Position numbers and translations under genes: made by a program. 64,000 nt of DNA from Rubrivivax rivuli (GTDB taxonomy: Bacteria; Pseudomonadota; Gammaproteobacteria; Burkholderiales; Burkholderiaceae_C), in contig NZ_SACR01000001.1 of assembly GCF_004016505.1 (NCBI RefSeq), forward strand, positions 124,001-188,000. Reading direction: 5' to 3'. A model generated the notes under the pieces. The model saw only the letters and a program-made list of their open reading frames with translations. It ran no database searches and was not told the DNA's origin. This document shows positions 54,863 through 63,053 of this stretch, piece after piece. Each line of letters starts with the position of its first letter. Position 1 is the stretch's first letter.

Positions 54863-55753
54863 ATGCCTGGCGCCCCCACGCCCACGCCGCGCCTGCTGCC
54901 CACGCCAGATGGCCAGCGCCTGCACCTGCAGCACTGGTCAGCCCGCACGCAGGCCGGGCCGCTGCGGGGCACGGTACAGATCGTGCACGGCCTGGGTGAA
55001 CACATCGGCCGCTACGACGCGCTGGCGCGCAGGCTCAACGCCGCCGGATGGCACGTGGCCGGGCACGACCACCGCGGCCACGGCCGCAGCAGCGGCGCAC
55101 GCGGCGTGCTGCCGCTGCAACCGGCGCTGCTGCCCGACCTGGCCCTGGCCATCGACGCCGTGCGAGCTTCCGGCGACGCCGGACCGCGCCATGTGCTGCT
55201 GGGTCACAGCCTGGGCGGGCTGATCGCCGCGCGCTTCGTCGCCGAGGGGCTGATGCAGCGCCCACGGCCGTGGTACCGCGAAATGTCCGGTCTGGCGCTC
55301 AGCAGCCCGGCACTGGACATTGGCCTGGGCTGGCCCCAGCGGGCCTTGCTGGCGGTGCTGCGCCCGCTGATGCCCGCGCTGGCCCTGCCCAACGGCCTGC
55401 AGGCGGCGTGGCTGAGCCGCGACCCCGCCGTGGTGCGCGCCTACGAGGCCGACCCGCTGGTGCACGACCGCATCACGCCCCGGCTGCTGCACTTCATCGT
55501 CAGCGAAGGCGCGGTGCTGCGCCGCCTGGCCGCGCGCTGGCGCACCCCCACCTTGCTGCTCTGGGCGGGGGCCGACCGCTGCGTGCGCCCGGAAGGCAGT
55601 GCCCGCTTAGCAGCCGCGGCGCCGGCTGGCGTGGTGCAGGCCCAGGACTACCCGGCCCTTTTCCACGAGATCTTCAACGAGCCCGAGCACGCCGAGGTCG
55701 AAGCCCGGCTGCTGGCCTGGCTGGGTGCGCTGCCCGCCCCCGCACCGGCCTAA
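54863..55753 (+). CDS. Alpha/beta hydrolase, monoglyceride-lipase/lysophospholipase-like
   Basis: This 296-aa protein contains VQIVHGLGEHIGRYDALARRL, GHDHRGHGRSSG, nucleophile elbow LLGHSLGG, acid in LLLWAGADRCV, and His in YPALFHEIFNEPEH. This layout is typical of the monoacylglycerol lipase/lysophospholipase group. The ATG at 54863 has GGAG upstream; a TTG 39 bases earlier lies on the -10 element. Its stop codon overlaps the presumed promoter of the next gene. Confidence 0.88.
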   Translation: MPGAPTPTPRLLPTPDGQRLHLQHWSARTQAGPLRGTVQIVHGLGEHIGRYDALARRLNAAGWHVAGHDHRGHGRSSGARGVLPLQPALLPDLALAIDAVRASGDAGPRHVLLGHSLGGLIAARFVAEGLMQRPRPWYREMSGLALSSPALDIGLGWPQRALLAVLRPLMPALALPNGLQAAWLSRDPAVVRAYEADPLVHDRITPRLLHFIVSEGAVLRRLAARWRTPTLLLWAGADRCVRPEGSARLAAAAPAGVVQAQDYPALFHEIFNEPEHAEVEARLLAWLGALPAPAPA

Positions 55754-55756
55754 ACT
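55751..55756 (+). promoter_or_regulatory. Candidate -10 element of the M20 peptidase gene
   Basis: TAAACT lies 31 bases before the M20 start. Its TAA is the stop codon of the upstream hydrolase gene. There is no clear -35. Confidence 0.3.
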
Positions 55757-55787
55757 GCCCCTCCTTCTACGCTGCGGAGATCTGTCC

Positions 55788-57272
55788 ATGAACGCCCCCA
55801 CCCGAGCCGAAGAATCCGCCGCCCTGGCCGCGCTGGCCCAGTTCAGCGAGGAAGCCTGGGACCAGCGCATCGTGCCGGCCCTGACCGACTACATCGGCGT
55901 GCCCGCCAAGAGCCCGATGTTCGACGCCGACTGGGCGAAGAATGGTTATGTCGACCGCGTCGTGCGCGACGCCGCGGCTTGGGTGGAAGGCCGCAAGCTG
56001 CCGGGCCTGAAGCTGGAGGTGATCCGCATCGAGGGCCGCACGCCGGTGATCTTCTTCGAAGTGCCCGCCAGCGGCGGCACCGAAGGCCGCGCCGCCAGCG
56101 GCGACACCGTGCTGCTCTACGGCCACCTCGACAAGCAGCCCGAGTTCAGCGGCTGGCGCAAGGACCTCGGCCCGTGGACGCCCAAGTACGAAAACGGCCT
56201 GCTCTACGGGCGTGGCGGCGCCGACGACGGCTACGCGGTCTACGCCGCCGTCACCGCGCTGGAAGCGCTGCATGCGCAAGGCCTGCCGCACCCTCGCTGC
56301 GTGGGTCTGATCGAAAGCTGCGAGGAAAGCGGCAGCCACGATCTGCCGGCCTACATCGCCGCCCTCGGCAACCGCCTGGGCAACGTGAGCCTGGTCGTCT
56401 GCCTGGACAGCGGCGCCGGCAACTACGACCAACTCTGGCTCACCACCAGCCTGCGCGGCATGGTCAGCGGCGTGCTGAAGGTGGAGATCCTCACCGAGGG
56501 CATCCACAGCGGCGACGCTTCGGGCCTGGTGCCCAGCAGCTTCCGGGTGCTGCGCCAGGTGCTCGACCGCCTGGAAGACAGCAAGACCGGCCGCCTGCTG
56601 CCCGAAAGCTTCCACTGCCAGGTGCCGACTTCTCGCCTGGCGCAGGCGCAGGCCACGGCGGCCATCCTCGGCGATGAAGTGTGGAAGCGCATGCCCTGGG
56701 CCTGCGGCGCCGACGGCGGCGCCGTGCTGCCCACCACCACCGACCCCGTGGAAGGCCTGCTCAACCGCACCTGGCGGCCCACGCTGAGCGTGACGGGCGT
56801 CGACGGCTTCCCCGAACTGAAGAACGCCGGCAACGTGCTGCGCCCCTACACCGCCTTCAAGCTGAGCCTGCGGCTGCCCCCGCTGGTGGACGGGCACGAG
56901 GCCAGCATGGCGCTGAAGACGCTGCTGGAAGACAACGCGCCCTACAACGCCAAGGTCACCTTCCACCCCGACGGTCGCGCCGGCGCCTTGGGCGCCACGG
57001 GCTGGAACGCGCCCGAGCTCTCGCCCTGGCTGGAAGACGCGATGAACCGCGCCTCGCAGGCGCACTTCGGAGCGCCCGTGGGCTACATCGGCCAGGGCGG
57101 CACCATCCCGCTGATGAGCATGCTGCAGAAGGGCTTCCCGAAGGCGCAGATGATGGTCTGCGGCGTGCTCGGCCCCAAGAGCAACGCCCACGGCCCCAAC
57201 GAGTTCCTGCACGTGCCCTACGGCAAGAAGCTCACGGCCTCCGTGGCGCAGGTGATCACGGCCTGCCCCTGA
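55788..57272 (+). CDS. M20-family metallopeptidase (dipeptidase/ArgE-DapE type)
   Basis: This 494-aa protein has the two-zinc centre: VLLYGHLDKQPEF (His-x-Asp), GRGGADDGYAVYAA (bridging Asp), IESCEESGSHDLP (catalytic Glu-Glu), LDSGAGNYDQ, and a distal GPKSNAHGPNE His. The dimerisation lid sits at about residues 215-340. The ATG has GGAG upstream. It probably cleaves dipeptides or N-acyl amino acids in the cytoplasm. Its position beside a hydroxyproline cluster suggests peptide use, but it is on the opposite strand from the MFS gene and may be independent. Confidence 0.88.
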   Translation: MNAPTRAEESAALAALAQFSEEAWDQRIVPALTDYIGVPAKSPMFDADWAKNGYVDRVVRDAAAWVEGRKLPGLKLEVIRIEGRTPVIFFEVPASGGTEGRAASGDTVLLYGHLDKQPEFSGWRKDLGPWTPKYENGLLYGRGGADDGYAVYAAVTALEALHAQGLPHPRCVGLIESCEESGSHDLPAYIAALGNRLGNVSLVVCLDSGAGNYDQLWLTTSLRGMVSGVLKVEILTEGIHSGDASGLVPSSFRVLRQVLDRLEDSKTGRLLPESFHCQVPTSRLAQAQATAAILGDEVWKRMPWACGADGGAVLPTTTDPVEGLLNRTWRPTLSVTGVDGFPELKNAGNVLRPYTAFKLSLRLPPLVDGHEASMALKTLLEDNAPYNAKVTFHPDGRAGALGATGWNAPELSPWLEDAMNRASQAHFGAPVGYIGQGGTIPLMSMLQKGFPKAQMMVCGVLGPKSNAHGPNEFLHVPYGKKLTASVAQVITACP

Positions 57273-57290
57273 GCCGACGCCGGCACGGCA

Positions 57291-59000
57291 TCAGGCTGCC
57301 GCTGGCTGGGCTGGCGCTTCGGGCCTTTCGGCCAGCGCGGTCCAGGGCAGCCGCGCCTGCCACGCCAGCAGCAGCGCCGCCAGCGCCGGCACCACCACAT
57401 AGAAGGCCTGCGGCTCGGGCCACCACTTGCGCAGGTACATGGCCACCAGCAGCGGGGCCATCAGCAGGCCCAGCCGGCCGATGCGCGCCGCCTGCGGCGT
57501 GGCGGCGCCCAGCACCACCGCGCCCGTGCCCAGAAACACCGCCGAGGCCACGAAGACCAGCATGAACAGGATCTCGAACATCGGCGCCGCCTTGCCCGCG
57601 TCCCAGGCGCCCAGGCGGTAGGCCACCGCGGCCACGCAGCCCAAGGCCAGCAGCGTGGCCAGGCGGCGCGCGCGGCGTCCGGCGCCGCCATCGCCATCGG
57701 GCGTCAGGCTGGGCTTGATGAAAGGCAGCACCGCCAGGCACAGCAGGCCGGTGAGGGCGTCGATCAACAGCGTCTTCGGGTAGCCGATGGCCTCGGCCGC
57801 GATGCCCTGCCACGTGGCGCTGTACGAAATGGCGAGGTTCATCATCGCCATGTAGGCCGTGAACTGCGTGCCGGCCACACGCGGGTTGGTGACGTCCATG
57901 AAGATGGCCGAACGCGTGCCGTACATCAGGCCCTGCGCCGCGGCGTAGAGCAGCGTGGCCACCCACAGCGCCGTCACCAGCGCCGGCAAGGCGGTGCGCT
58001 TGAGCGGGCCTTCGGCCGGGTTGGGCATCACCCAGCCATGCTGCTGCAGCACGGTCATGAGGTAGAGCACGGGCAGGCTCATCAGCGCCATGTAGACGAA
58101 GAGCGTGCGGCGGCGGCCCAGGCGGTCGGACAGCCAGCCGCCGAGCACCATGCAGGTGGCGGCGACCACCTGCGTCATGACCGAGAGCGAGCCCACGCTC
58201 TGGTCGCTGAGGCCCAACTCCACGGCCAGGTTGCTCTGCAGCGCCAGGCCCAGGCTCATCGCCCCGGCGGGCAGCAATGCGAAGAAGAGGCCCGCGAAGG
58301 CGCCGCGCGTGCCCAGGAAGCTGCGGAAGGCCTCGCCGCAGAAGCGCTTGATCTCACGGCCGGCTGAGGCCAGCCCGGCGGCGCGGCGCTCGGCCTCGGG
58401 CGTGGGCGCCTCGCGCAGCGGCAGCACGATGAACACCGTGACGGCGGCGATGCACGCCGCCACGAAGTAGAAGCCGCCCGTGAGCCCAAACACCGGCATC
58501 AGGAACAGCACGCCGCCGCCGCCCAGGGCCATGCCGATGGACGCGCCGCCGAACATCACCCCGTTGGCGAGGCCGCGTTCGTCGGCACGCAGGGTGTTGA
58601 CGGCCAGCGCGTCGATGGCCACGTCCTGCATCGCGCCGAAGGTGTTGTGCACGAGCAGGATGCCCGTCAGCAGCCCCAGCTGCGCCGGCAGCGGCACCTG
58701 CGCCGCGACGACGAGCGTCAGCACCAGCATGACCTGCGTGCCCAGGATCCAGCCGCGCCGCCGGCCCAGGCGCTCGGAGGTGAAGACGTCGATGAAGGGC
58801 CCGAAGGCCCACTTGAAGGCCCAGGGCAGGTAGAACGAGCCGACGAAGGCGCCGATCTCGGCCGGGCCCACATCGGCGCGGCGCAGTTGCGTGGCGATGG
58901 CGGTGGCGCCGAAGCCCAGCGGGATGCCTTCGGTCAGGTAGAGAAAGAAGAAGGCCGTCAGGCGGCCGATCCGGGTGTCGAGCAGGTTGGGCAGGCGCAT
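57291..59000 (-). CDS. MFS transporter, AmpG-like
   Basis: This 569-aa protein has about 12-14 membrane segments. LTAFFFLYLTEGIPLGFGATAIATQLR, YLPWAFKWAFGPFIDVFTS, RRRGWILGTQV and FGAMQDVAIDALAVNTL match the AmpG/acetyl-CoA-transporter branch of the MFS. AmpG itself imports muropeptides. Here the gene is 13 bases downstream of a hydroxyproline-pathway deaminase gene, so a role in uptake of hydroxyproline or prolyl peptides is inferred. The ATG at 59000 begins the protein before the first membrane helix; an upstream Cys-rich extension is rejected. Confidence 0.82.
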   Translation of the reverse strand: MRLPNLLDTRIGRLTAFFFLYLTEGIPLGFGATAIATQLRRADVGPAEIGAFVGSFYLPWAFKWAFGPFIDVFTSERLGRRRGWILGTQVMLVLTLVVAAQVPLPAQLGLLTGILLVHNTFGAMQDVAIDALAVNTLRADERGLANGVMFGGASIGMALGGGGVLFLMPVFGLTGGFYFVAACIAAVTVFIVLPLREAPTPEAERRAAGLASAGREIKRFCGEAFRSFLGTRGAFAGLFFALLPAGAMSLGLALQSNLAVELGLSDQSVGSLSVMTQVVAATCMVLGGWLSDRLGRRRTLFVYMALMSLPVLYLMTVLQQHGWVMPNPAEGPLKRTALPALVTALWVATLLYAAAQGLMYGTRSAIFMDVTNPRVAGTQFTAYMAMMNLAISYSATWQGIAAEAIGYPKTLLIDALTGLLCLAVLPFIKPSLTPDGDGGAGRRARRLATLLALGCVAAVAYRLGAWDAGKAAPMFEILFMLVFVASAVFLGTGAVVLGAATPQAARIGRLGLLMAPLLVAMYLRKWWPEPQAFYVVVPALAALLLAWQARLPWTALAERPEAPAQPAAA

Positions 59001-59013
59001 GGGGCCAAATGCT

Positions 59014-59943
59014 TCAGAGCAGCGCGGGCAGGCCCACATCCGGCAGCAGCGGCCGGTGGGCCAGCGCCTCGGCCATCACCCGCTCGACCTGCGCCTTGTC
59101 CTCGCCCTGCAGCGCCAGACGCGGCGGGCGCGTCCGCCAGGAGCCACGACCTACCAGGTGTTCGCAGAGCTTGATGCACTGCACGAGGTCGGGCCGCGCG
59201 TCCAGGTGCAGCAAGGGCATGAACCACTCGTACAGCGGCATCAGCTCGGCCATGCGCCCGGCCTGGGCCAGGCGGAAGAGCGTCTCGCCTTCGCGCGGAA
59301 AGGCGTTGGACATGCCCGACACCCAGCCCGCCGCCCCCATGGCTACGCTTTCCACCACCACGTCGTCCAGGCCGGCAAACAGCACGAAGCGGTCGCCCAC
59401 GCGCTTGCGGGTGTCGATGAAGCGGCGCGTGTCGCCGCTGCTGTCCTTGAAGCAGACGATGTTCTCGCAGTCCGCCAGGCTGGCCAGGATGTCGGGCGTG
59501 ATGTCGTTCTTGTAGACCGGCGGGTTGTTGTAGACCATCACCGGCAGGTCGATGGCGGTGGCCACGGTGCGGAAGTGCGCCGCCGACTCGAAGGGCTTGG
59601 ACGAGTACACCAGCGCGGGCATGAGCATGATGCCGTCGACCCGGGCGCGCTCGGCCTCGCGGGCGGTTTCGATGGCAAAGGCGCTGGTGAATTCGGCCAC
59701 GCCGCAGATCACCGGCACGCGGCCGGCCGCCACGGCCACGGCAGCTTCCATGATCTGCGCCTTCTCGCTGCGCGACAGCGAGGTGTTCTCGCCCACGGTG
59801 CCGCAGATGATGAGCCCCGACACGCCGTCACGGATCAGCGCGGCCATGACCCGGGCCGTGGCCTCGATGTCCAGCGAGTGGTCTTCCCGGAACTGCGTGG
59901 TGACGGCGGGAAAGACGCCTTGCCAGTGGACCGCTGCGCTCAT
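59014..59943 (-). CDS. DHDPS-family aldolase/deaminase, probable 1-pyrroline-4-hydroxy-2-carboxylate deaminase
   Basis: This 309-aa TIM-barrel enzyme has ICGTVGENTSLSRSEK, Tyr138 in VMVYNNPPVYK, and Schiff-base Lys166 in IVCFKDSSGD. The family spans dihydrodipicolinate synthase, KDG aldolases and the hydroxyproline-pathway deaminase. Adjacency to 4-hydroxyproline epimerase and a D-amino acid dehydrogenase makes the pyrroline deaminase (giving alpha-ketoglutarate semialdehyde) the best call. It is divergent from the GntR gene across a palindromic operator. Confidence 0.88.
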   Translation of the reverse strand: MSAAVHWQGVFPAVTTQFREDHSLDIEATARVMAALIRDGVSGLIICGTVGENTSLSRSEKAQIMEAAVAVAAGRVPVICGVAEFTSAFAIETAREAERARVDGIMLMPALVYSSKPFESAAHFRTVATAIDLPVMVYNNPPVYKNDITPDILASLADCENIVCFKDSSGDTRRFIDTRKRVGDRFVLFAGLDDVVVESVAMGAAGWVSGMSNAFPREGETLFRLAQAGRMAELMPLYEWFMPLLHLDARPDLVQCIKLCEHLVGRGSWRTRPPRLALQGEDKAQVERVMAEALAHRPLLPDVGLPALL

Positions 59944-59986
59944 GGTTTGCTCTTGGGGGGATGGCCGCTGTGATGCGCCGATCGTA

Positions 59987-60000
59987 GATTTTATACAATC
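59987..60000. promoter_or_regulatory. Candidate GntR/FCD operator in the hydroxyproline divergent region
   Basis: GATTTTATACAATC is an inverted repeat with one mismatched pair (12 of 14 positions self-complementary). It lies between the divergent deaminase and GntR genes. The AT-rich core overlaps possible -10 elements on both strands, as expected for repression. FCD-family GntR sites commonly have a TTGTATACAA-like core. Confidence 0.6.
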
Positions 60001-60035
60001 GACAAGTCAACACCCGGCCATGCAACACCGGCAGA

Positions 60036-60764
60036 ATGCCTGACCGAGCCCCGCCCGCCATGAAGCAGAACCTGGTTCACCGCACGCTGTCCTCGGCCAT
60101 CGCCGAGCAGCTGCGCCAAGGCATCCTGTCGGGCACGCACGCGGCCGGCAGCCAGCTGCGGCAGGACGCGCTGGCCGCGCAGTTCGGCGTCAGCCGCATC
60201 CCGGTGCGCGAGGCGCTGTTCCAGCTGGAGGCCGAAGGCCTGGTGCAGATCGCGCCGCACAAGGGCGCCATCGTGTCCACCTTCTCGCGCGCCGAGATCG
60301 ACGACGTGTTCGACCTGCGCGCGCTGCTGGAGCCGCGCCTGCTGCGCAGCTCGGCCCCCTTGCTCACCGAGGCCGACTTTGCCGACATCGCGCAGCTCGA
60401 CCAGGCCTTCGCCGGCGCCATCGCGCAGCAGGACGTCGCCCACTGGGGCGAGCTCAACGCCCGTTTCCACCAGGCGCTGTACCGCCATGCACGGCAGCCA
60501 CGCACGCTGGCCATCGTGACGCAGCTGCTGCAGACCAGCGAGCGCTACACCCGCGTGCAGATGAACCGGGCGAACCCACACCAGGCCCTGCCCCGCGCCG
60601 AACGCGAGCACCGCAAGCTGCTGCAGCTGTGCCGCACGGGCCAGCTCGACGCCGCGTGCGCGCACCTGGCCGGGCACATCGAGGCGGTGCGCAAGGATCT
60701 GCACCGCCTGTTGAACCCCGCACCCACCCCCCAACGGCGCCAGCAGCGCACACCGGCCGCCTGA
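60036..60764 (+). CDS. GntR-family transcriptional regulator, FCD subfamily
   Basis: This 242-aa protein has an N-terminal winged helix ([63 protein letters not shown]) and an FCD effector domain ([46 protein letters not shown] with metal/ligand His). It is the likely repressor of the hydroxyproline genes on both sides, with the pathway substrate as effector. The ATG at 60060 (MKQNLVHR) is an alternative start closer to the family norm. Confidence 0.9.
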   Translation: MPDRAPPAMKQNLVHRTLSSAIAEQLRQGILSGTHAAGSQLRQDALAAQFGVSRIPVREALFQLEAEGLVQIAPHKGAIVSTFSRAEIDDVFDLRALLEPRLLRSSAPLLTEADFADIAQLDQAFAGAIAQQDVAHWGELNARFHQALYRHARQPRTLAIVTQLLQTSERYTRVQMNRANPHQALPRAEREHRKLLQLCRTGQLDAACAHLAGHIEAVRKDLHRLLNPAPTPQRRQQRTPAA

Positions 60765-60768
60765 AACC

Positions 60769-61740
60769 ATGCAAGTCCCCACCACCCGCATCGTCGATTC
60801 CCACACCGGCGGCGAACCCACGCGCCTGGTCCTCACCGGCGGCCCCGAGCTGGGCACCGGCAGCCTCGCCGAGCTTCGCGAGCGCTTCCGCACCCAGCAC
60901 GACCCCTGGCGGCGGGCGCTGATGAACGAGCCGCGCGGCTCCGACGTGCTGGTGGGTGCGCTGCTCACGCCGCCGCAGGCGCCCGGCAGCCTGTGCGGCG
61001 TGATCTTCTTCAACAACGTCGGCTACCTCGGCATGTGCGGGCACGGCACCATCGGCGTGGTGGCCACGCTGGCCCACCTGGGCCGCATCCAGCCCGGCGT
61101 GCATGCCATCGACACGCCCGTGGGCACGGTGCAGGCCACGCTGCACGACGACCGCAGCGTCACCGTGGCCAACGTGCCGGCCTACCGCCACGCCCAGGCC
61201 GTGGCGGTGGACGTGCCCGGCCTGGGCCGCGTGCACGGCGACGTGGCCTGGGGCGGCAACTGGTTCTTCCTGTGCGCCGACCATGGGCTGGACCTGTCGG
61301 CCTCCCAGGTGGCGCCGCTCACCGCGCACGCCGAGGCCCTCCGCCAGGCGCTGGTGGCGGCGGGCATCACGGGGGCCGATGGCGCCGAGATCGACCACAT
61401 CGAACTGATGGGCCCGCCGCAAGATGCACGCCACCACGGCCGCAACTTCGTGCTGTGCCCGGGCATGGCCTACGACCGTTCGCCCTGCGGCACCGGCACC
61501 AGCGCCAAGCTGGCCTGCCTGGCGGCCGATGGCGAACTGCAGCCCGGCCAGGTCTGGCACCAGGAAAGCGTGATCGGCAGCGTCTTCAACGCCCACTACC
61601 AGCCGGCCGCAGAACCTGGGCGCGTGCTGCCCTTCATCCACGGCACCGCCTACGTGACGCTGGACGCCACGCTGGTGTTCGACCCGCAAGACCCCTTCGC
61701 CTGGGGCATCAACGCAGCACCGAACGGCACCCCGGCATGA
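60769..61740 (+). CDS. 4-hydroxyproline 2-epimerase (proline racemase family)
   Basis: This 323-aa enzyme has both catalytic cysteines: Cys90 in GMCGHGTIG and Cys240 in [15 protein letters not shown]. The N terminus reads [22 protein letters not shown] Cys/Cys pair marks epimerases and racemases, as opposed to the dehydratases with Thr or Ser at the first position. It converts trans-4-hydroxy-L-proline to cis-4-hydroxy-D-proline. The ATG is 5 bases after the GntR gene, and the stop overlaps the dehydrogenase start (ATGA). Confidence 0.93.
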   Translation: MQVPTTRIVDSHTGGEPTRLVLTGGPELGTGSLAELRERFRTQHDPWRRALMNEPRGSDVLVGALLTPPQAPGSLCGVIFFNNVGYLGMCGHGTIGVVATLAHLGRIQPGVHAIDTPVGTVQATLHDDRSVTVANVPAYRHAQAVAVDVPGLGRVHGDVAWGGNWFFLCADHGLDLSASQVAPLTAHAEALRQALVAAGITGADGAEIDHIELMGPPQDARHHGRNFVLCPGMAYDRSPCGTGTSAKLACLAADGELQPGQVWHQESVIGSVFNAHYQPAAEPGRVLPFIHGTAYVTLDATLVFDPQDPFAWGINAAPNGTPA

Positions 61741-63044
61741 CACCTGCTGAGCTGGCCGCGGCCGACCCGACGGCTCCACCCCCGCTGGCCGATGCCGAGC
61801 TGCAGGCCGACGTGGTGGTGGTCGGCGCCGGCATCGTCGGCCTGAGCTGCGCGCTGCTGCTGCAGCGCCAGGGGCGCGCCGTGTGGCTGCTCGACCGCCA
61901 GGGCGTGGCGGCGCAGGCCAGCCGCGGCAACGCCGGTGCCTTCGCCTTCTCCGACGTGCTGCCGCTGGCCTCGCCCGGCATCCTGGCCCAGGTGCCGCGC
62001 TGGCTGCTCGACCCCCTGGGCCCGCTGGCGCTGCGGCCGGCCTACCTGCCGGCCCTGCTGTCCTGGCTGTGGCGCTTCTGGCGGGCCAGCCGGCCGGCCG
62101 CCTTCGCGCGCAGCCTGCAGGCCCAGGTGGCGCTGATGCGGCTGGCCGCGCCGGCCACGCTGCGCCTGCTGCAGGCCGCGGGTGCGCAGCACCTGCTGCA
62201 CAGCGGCGGCAACCTGCACCTGTACGAGAGCGAAGCCGAATGGAAAGCCGCGCTGCCCGGCTGGCAGCTGCGGGCCGAGCACGGCATCGCCTTCGAGCAC
62301 GCCCACGGCGCCACCGCCATCGCACGCTGGCAGCCCGGCCTGAGCCCGGCGCTGGTGGCGGCCACCTTCGTGCCCGGCTGGCAGACCATCGAAGACCCGC
62401 TGCTGCTGTGCCACACCATCGCCGGCGCCTTCATGGCCGCCGGGGGCCGGCTGCGCCAGGCCGCGGTGCAGGCGCTGCAGCCTGAAGGCCCGCACATGGG
62501 CCTGCGGCTGGCCGATGGCCGCCTGGTGCGGGCCCGGCACGTGGTGGTGGCCGCCGGCGCCTGGTCGCACCAGCTGGCGCAGACCCTGGGCGAGCGCGTG
62601 CCGCTGGAGACCGAGCGCGGCTACAACACCACCTTGCCGGCGGGCGCCTTCGCCTTGCAGCGGCAGCTGAGCTTCCCCAGCCACGGCTTCGTGGTCACGC
62701 CCATCGCCGGTGGCGTGCGCGTGGGCGGGGCCGTCGAACTGGCCGGCCTGAGGGCCGCGCCCAACTACCGGCGCGCCGAAGTGCTGCTGGGCAAGGCGCA
62801 GCGTTTCCTGCCCGGCCTGCGCACCGAGGGCGGCACGCCGTGGATGGGCTTTCGCCCCTCGCTGCCCGACTCGCTGCCCGCCATCGGGCCCTCACCCACC
62901 GACGCGCGCGTCACGCACGCCTTCGGCCATGGCCACCTGGGGCTCACACAGTCGGCGGCCACCGCCGAGATCGTGGCCGCGCTGGTGGCCGGCCGGACGC
63001 CGCCGCTGGACCTGCAGCCCTTCAACCCGGCACGTTTCGCCTAG
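61737..63044 (+). CDS. FAD-dependent D-amino acid dehydrogenase, probable cis-4-hydroxy-D-proline dehydrogenase
   Basis: This 435-aa DAO-family flavoprotein has the dinucleotide fold [50 protein letters not shown], and C-terminal [17 protein letters not shown] plus [20 protein letters not shown]. This DadA-like single-subunit form would oxidise cis-4-hydroxy-D-proline to the pyrroline acid, passing electrons to the membrane chain. It overlaps the epimerase gene by ATGA. Specificity is inferred from context. Confidence 0.88.
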   Translation: MTPAELAAADPTAPPPLADAELQADVVVVGAGIVGLSCALLLQRQGRAVWLLDRQGVAAQASRGNAGAFAFSDVLPLASPGILAQVPRWLLDPLGPLALRPAYLPALLSWLWRFWRASRPAAFARSLQAQVALMRLAAPATLRLLQAAGAQHLLHSGGNLHLYESEAEWKAALPGWQLRAEHGIAFEHAHGATAIARWQPGLSPALVAATFVPGWQTIEDPLLLCHTIAGAFMAAGGRLRQAAVQALQPEGPHMGLRLADGRLVRARHVVVAAGAWSHQLAQTLGERVPLETERGYNTTLPAGAFALQRQLSFPSHGFVVTPIAGGVRVGGAVELAGLRAAPNYRRAEVLLGKAQRFLPGLRTEGGTPWMGFRPSLPDSLPAIGPSPTDARVTHAFGHGHLGLTQSAATAEIVAALVAGRTPPLDLQPFNPARFA

Positions 63045-63053
63045 GCCCTGCGC

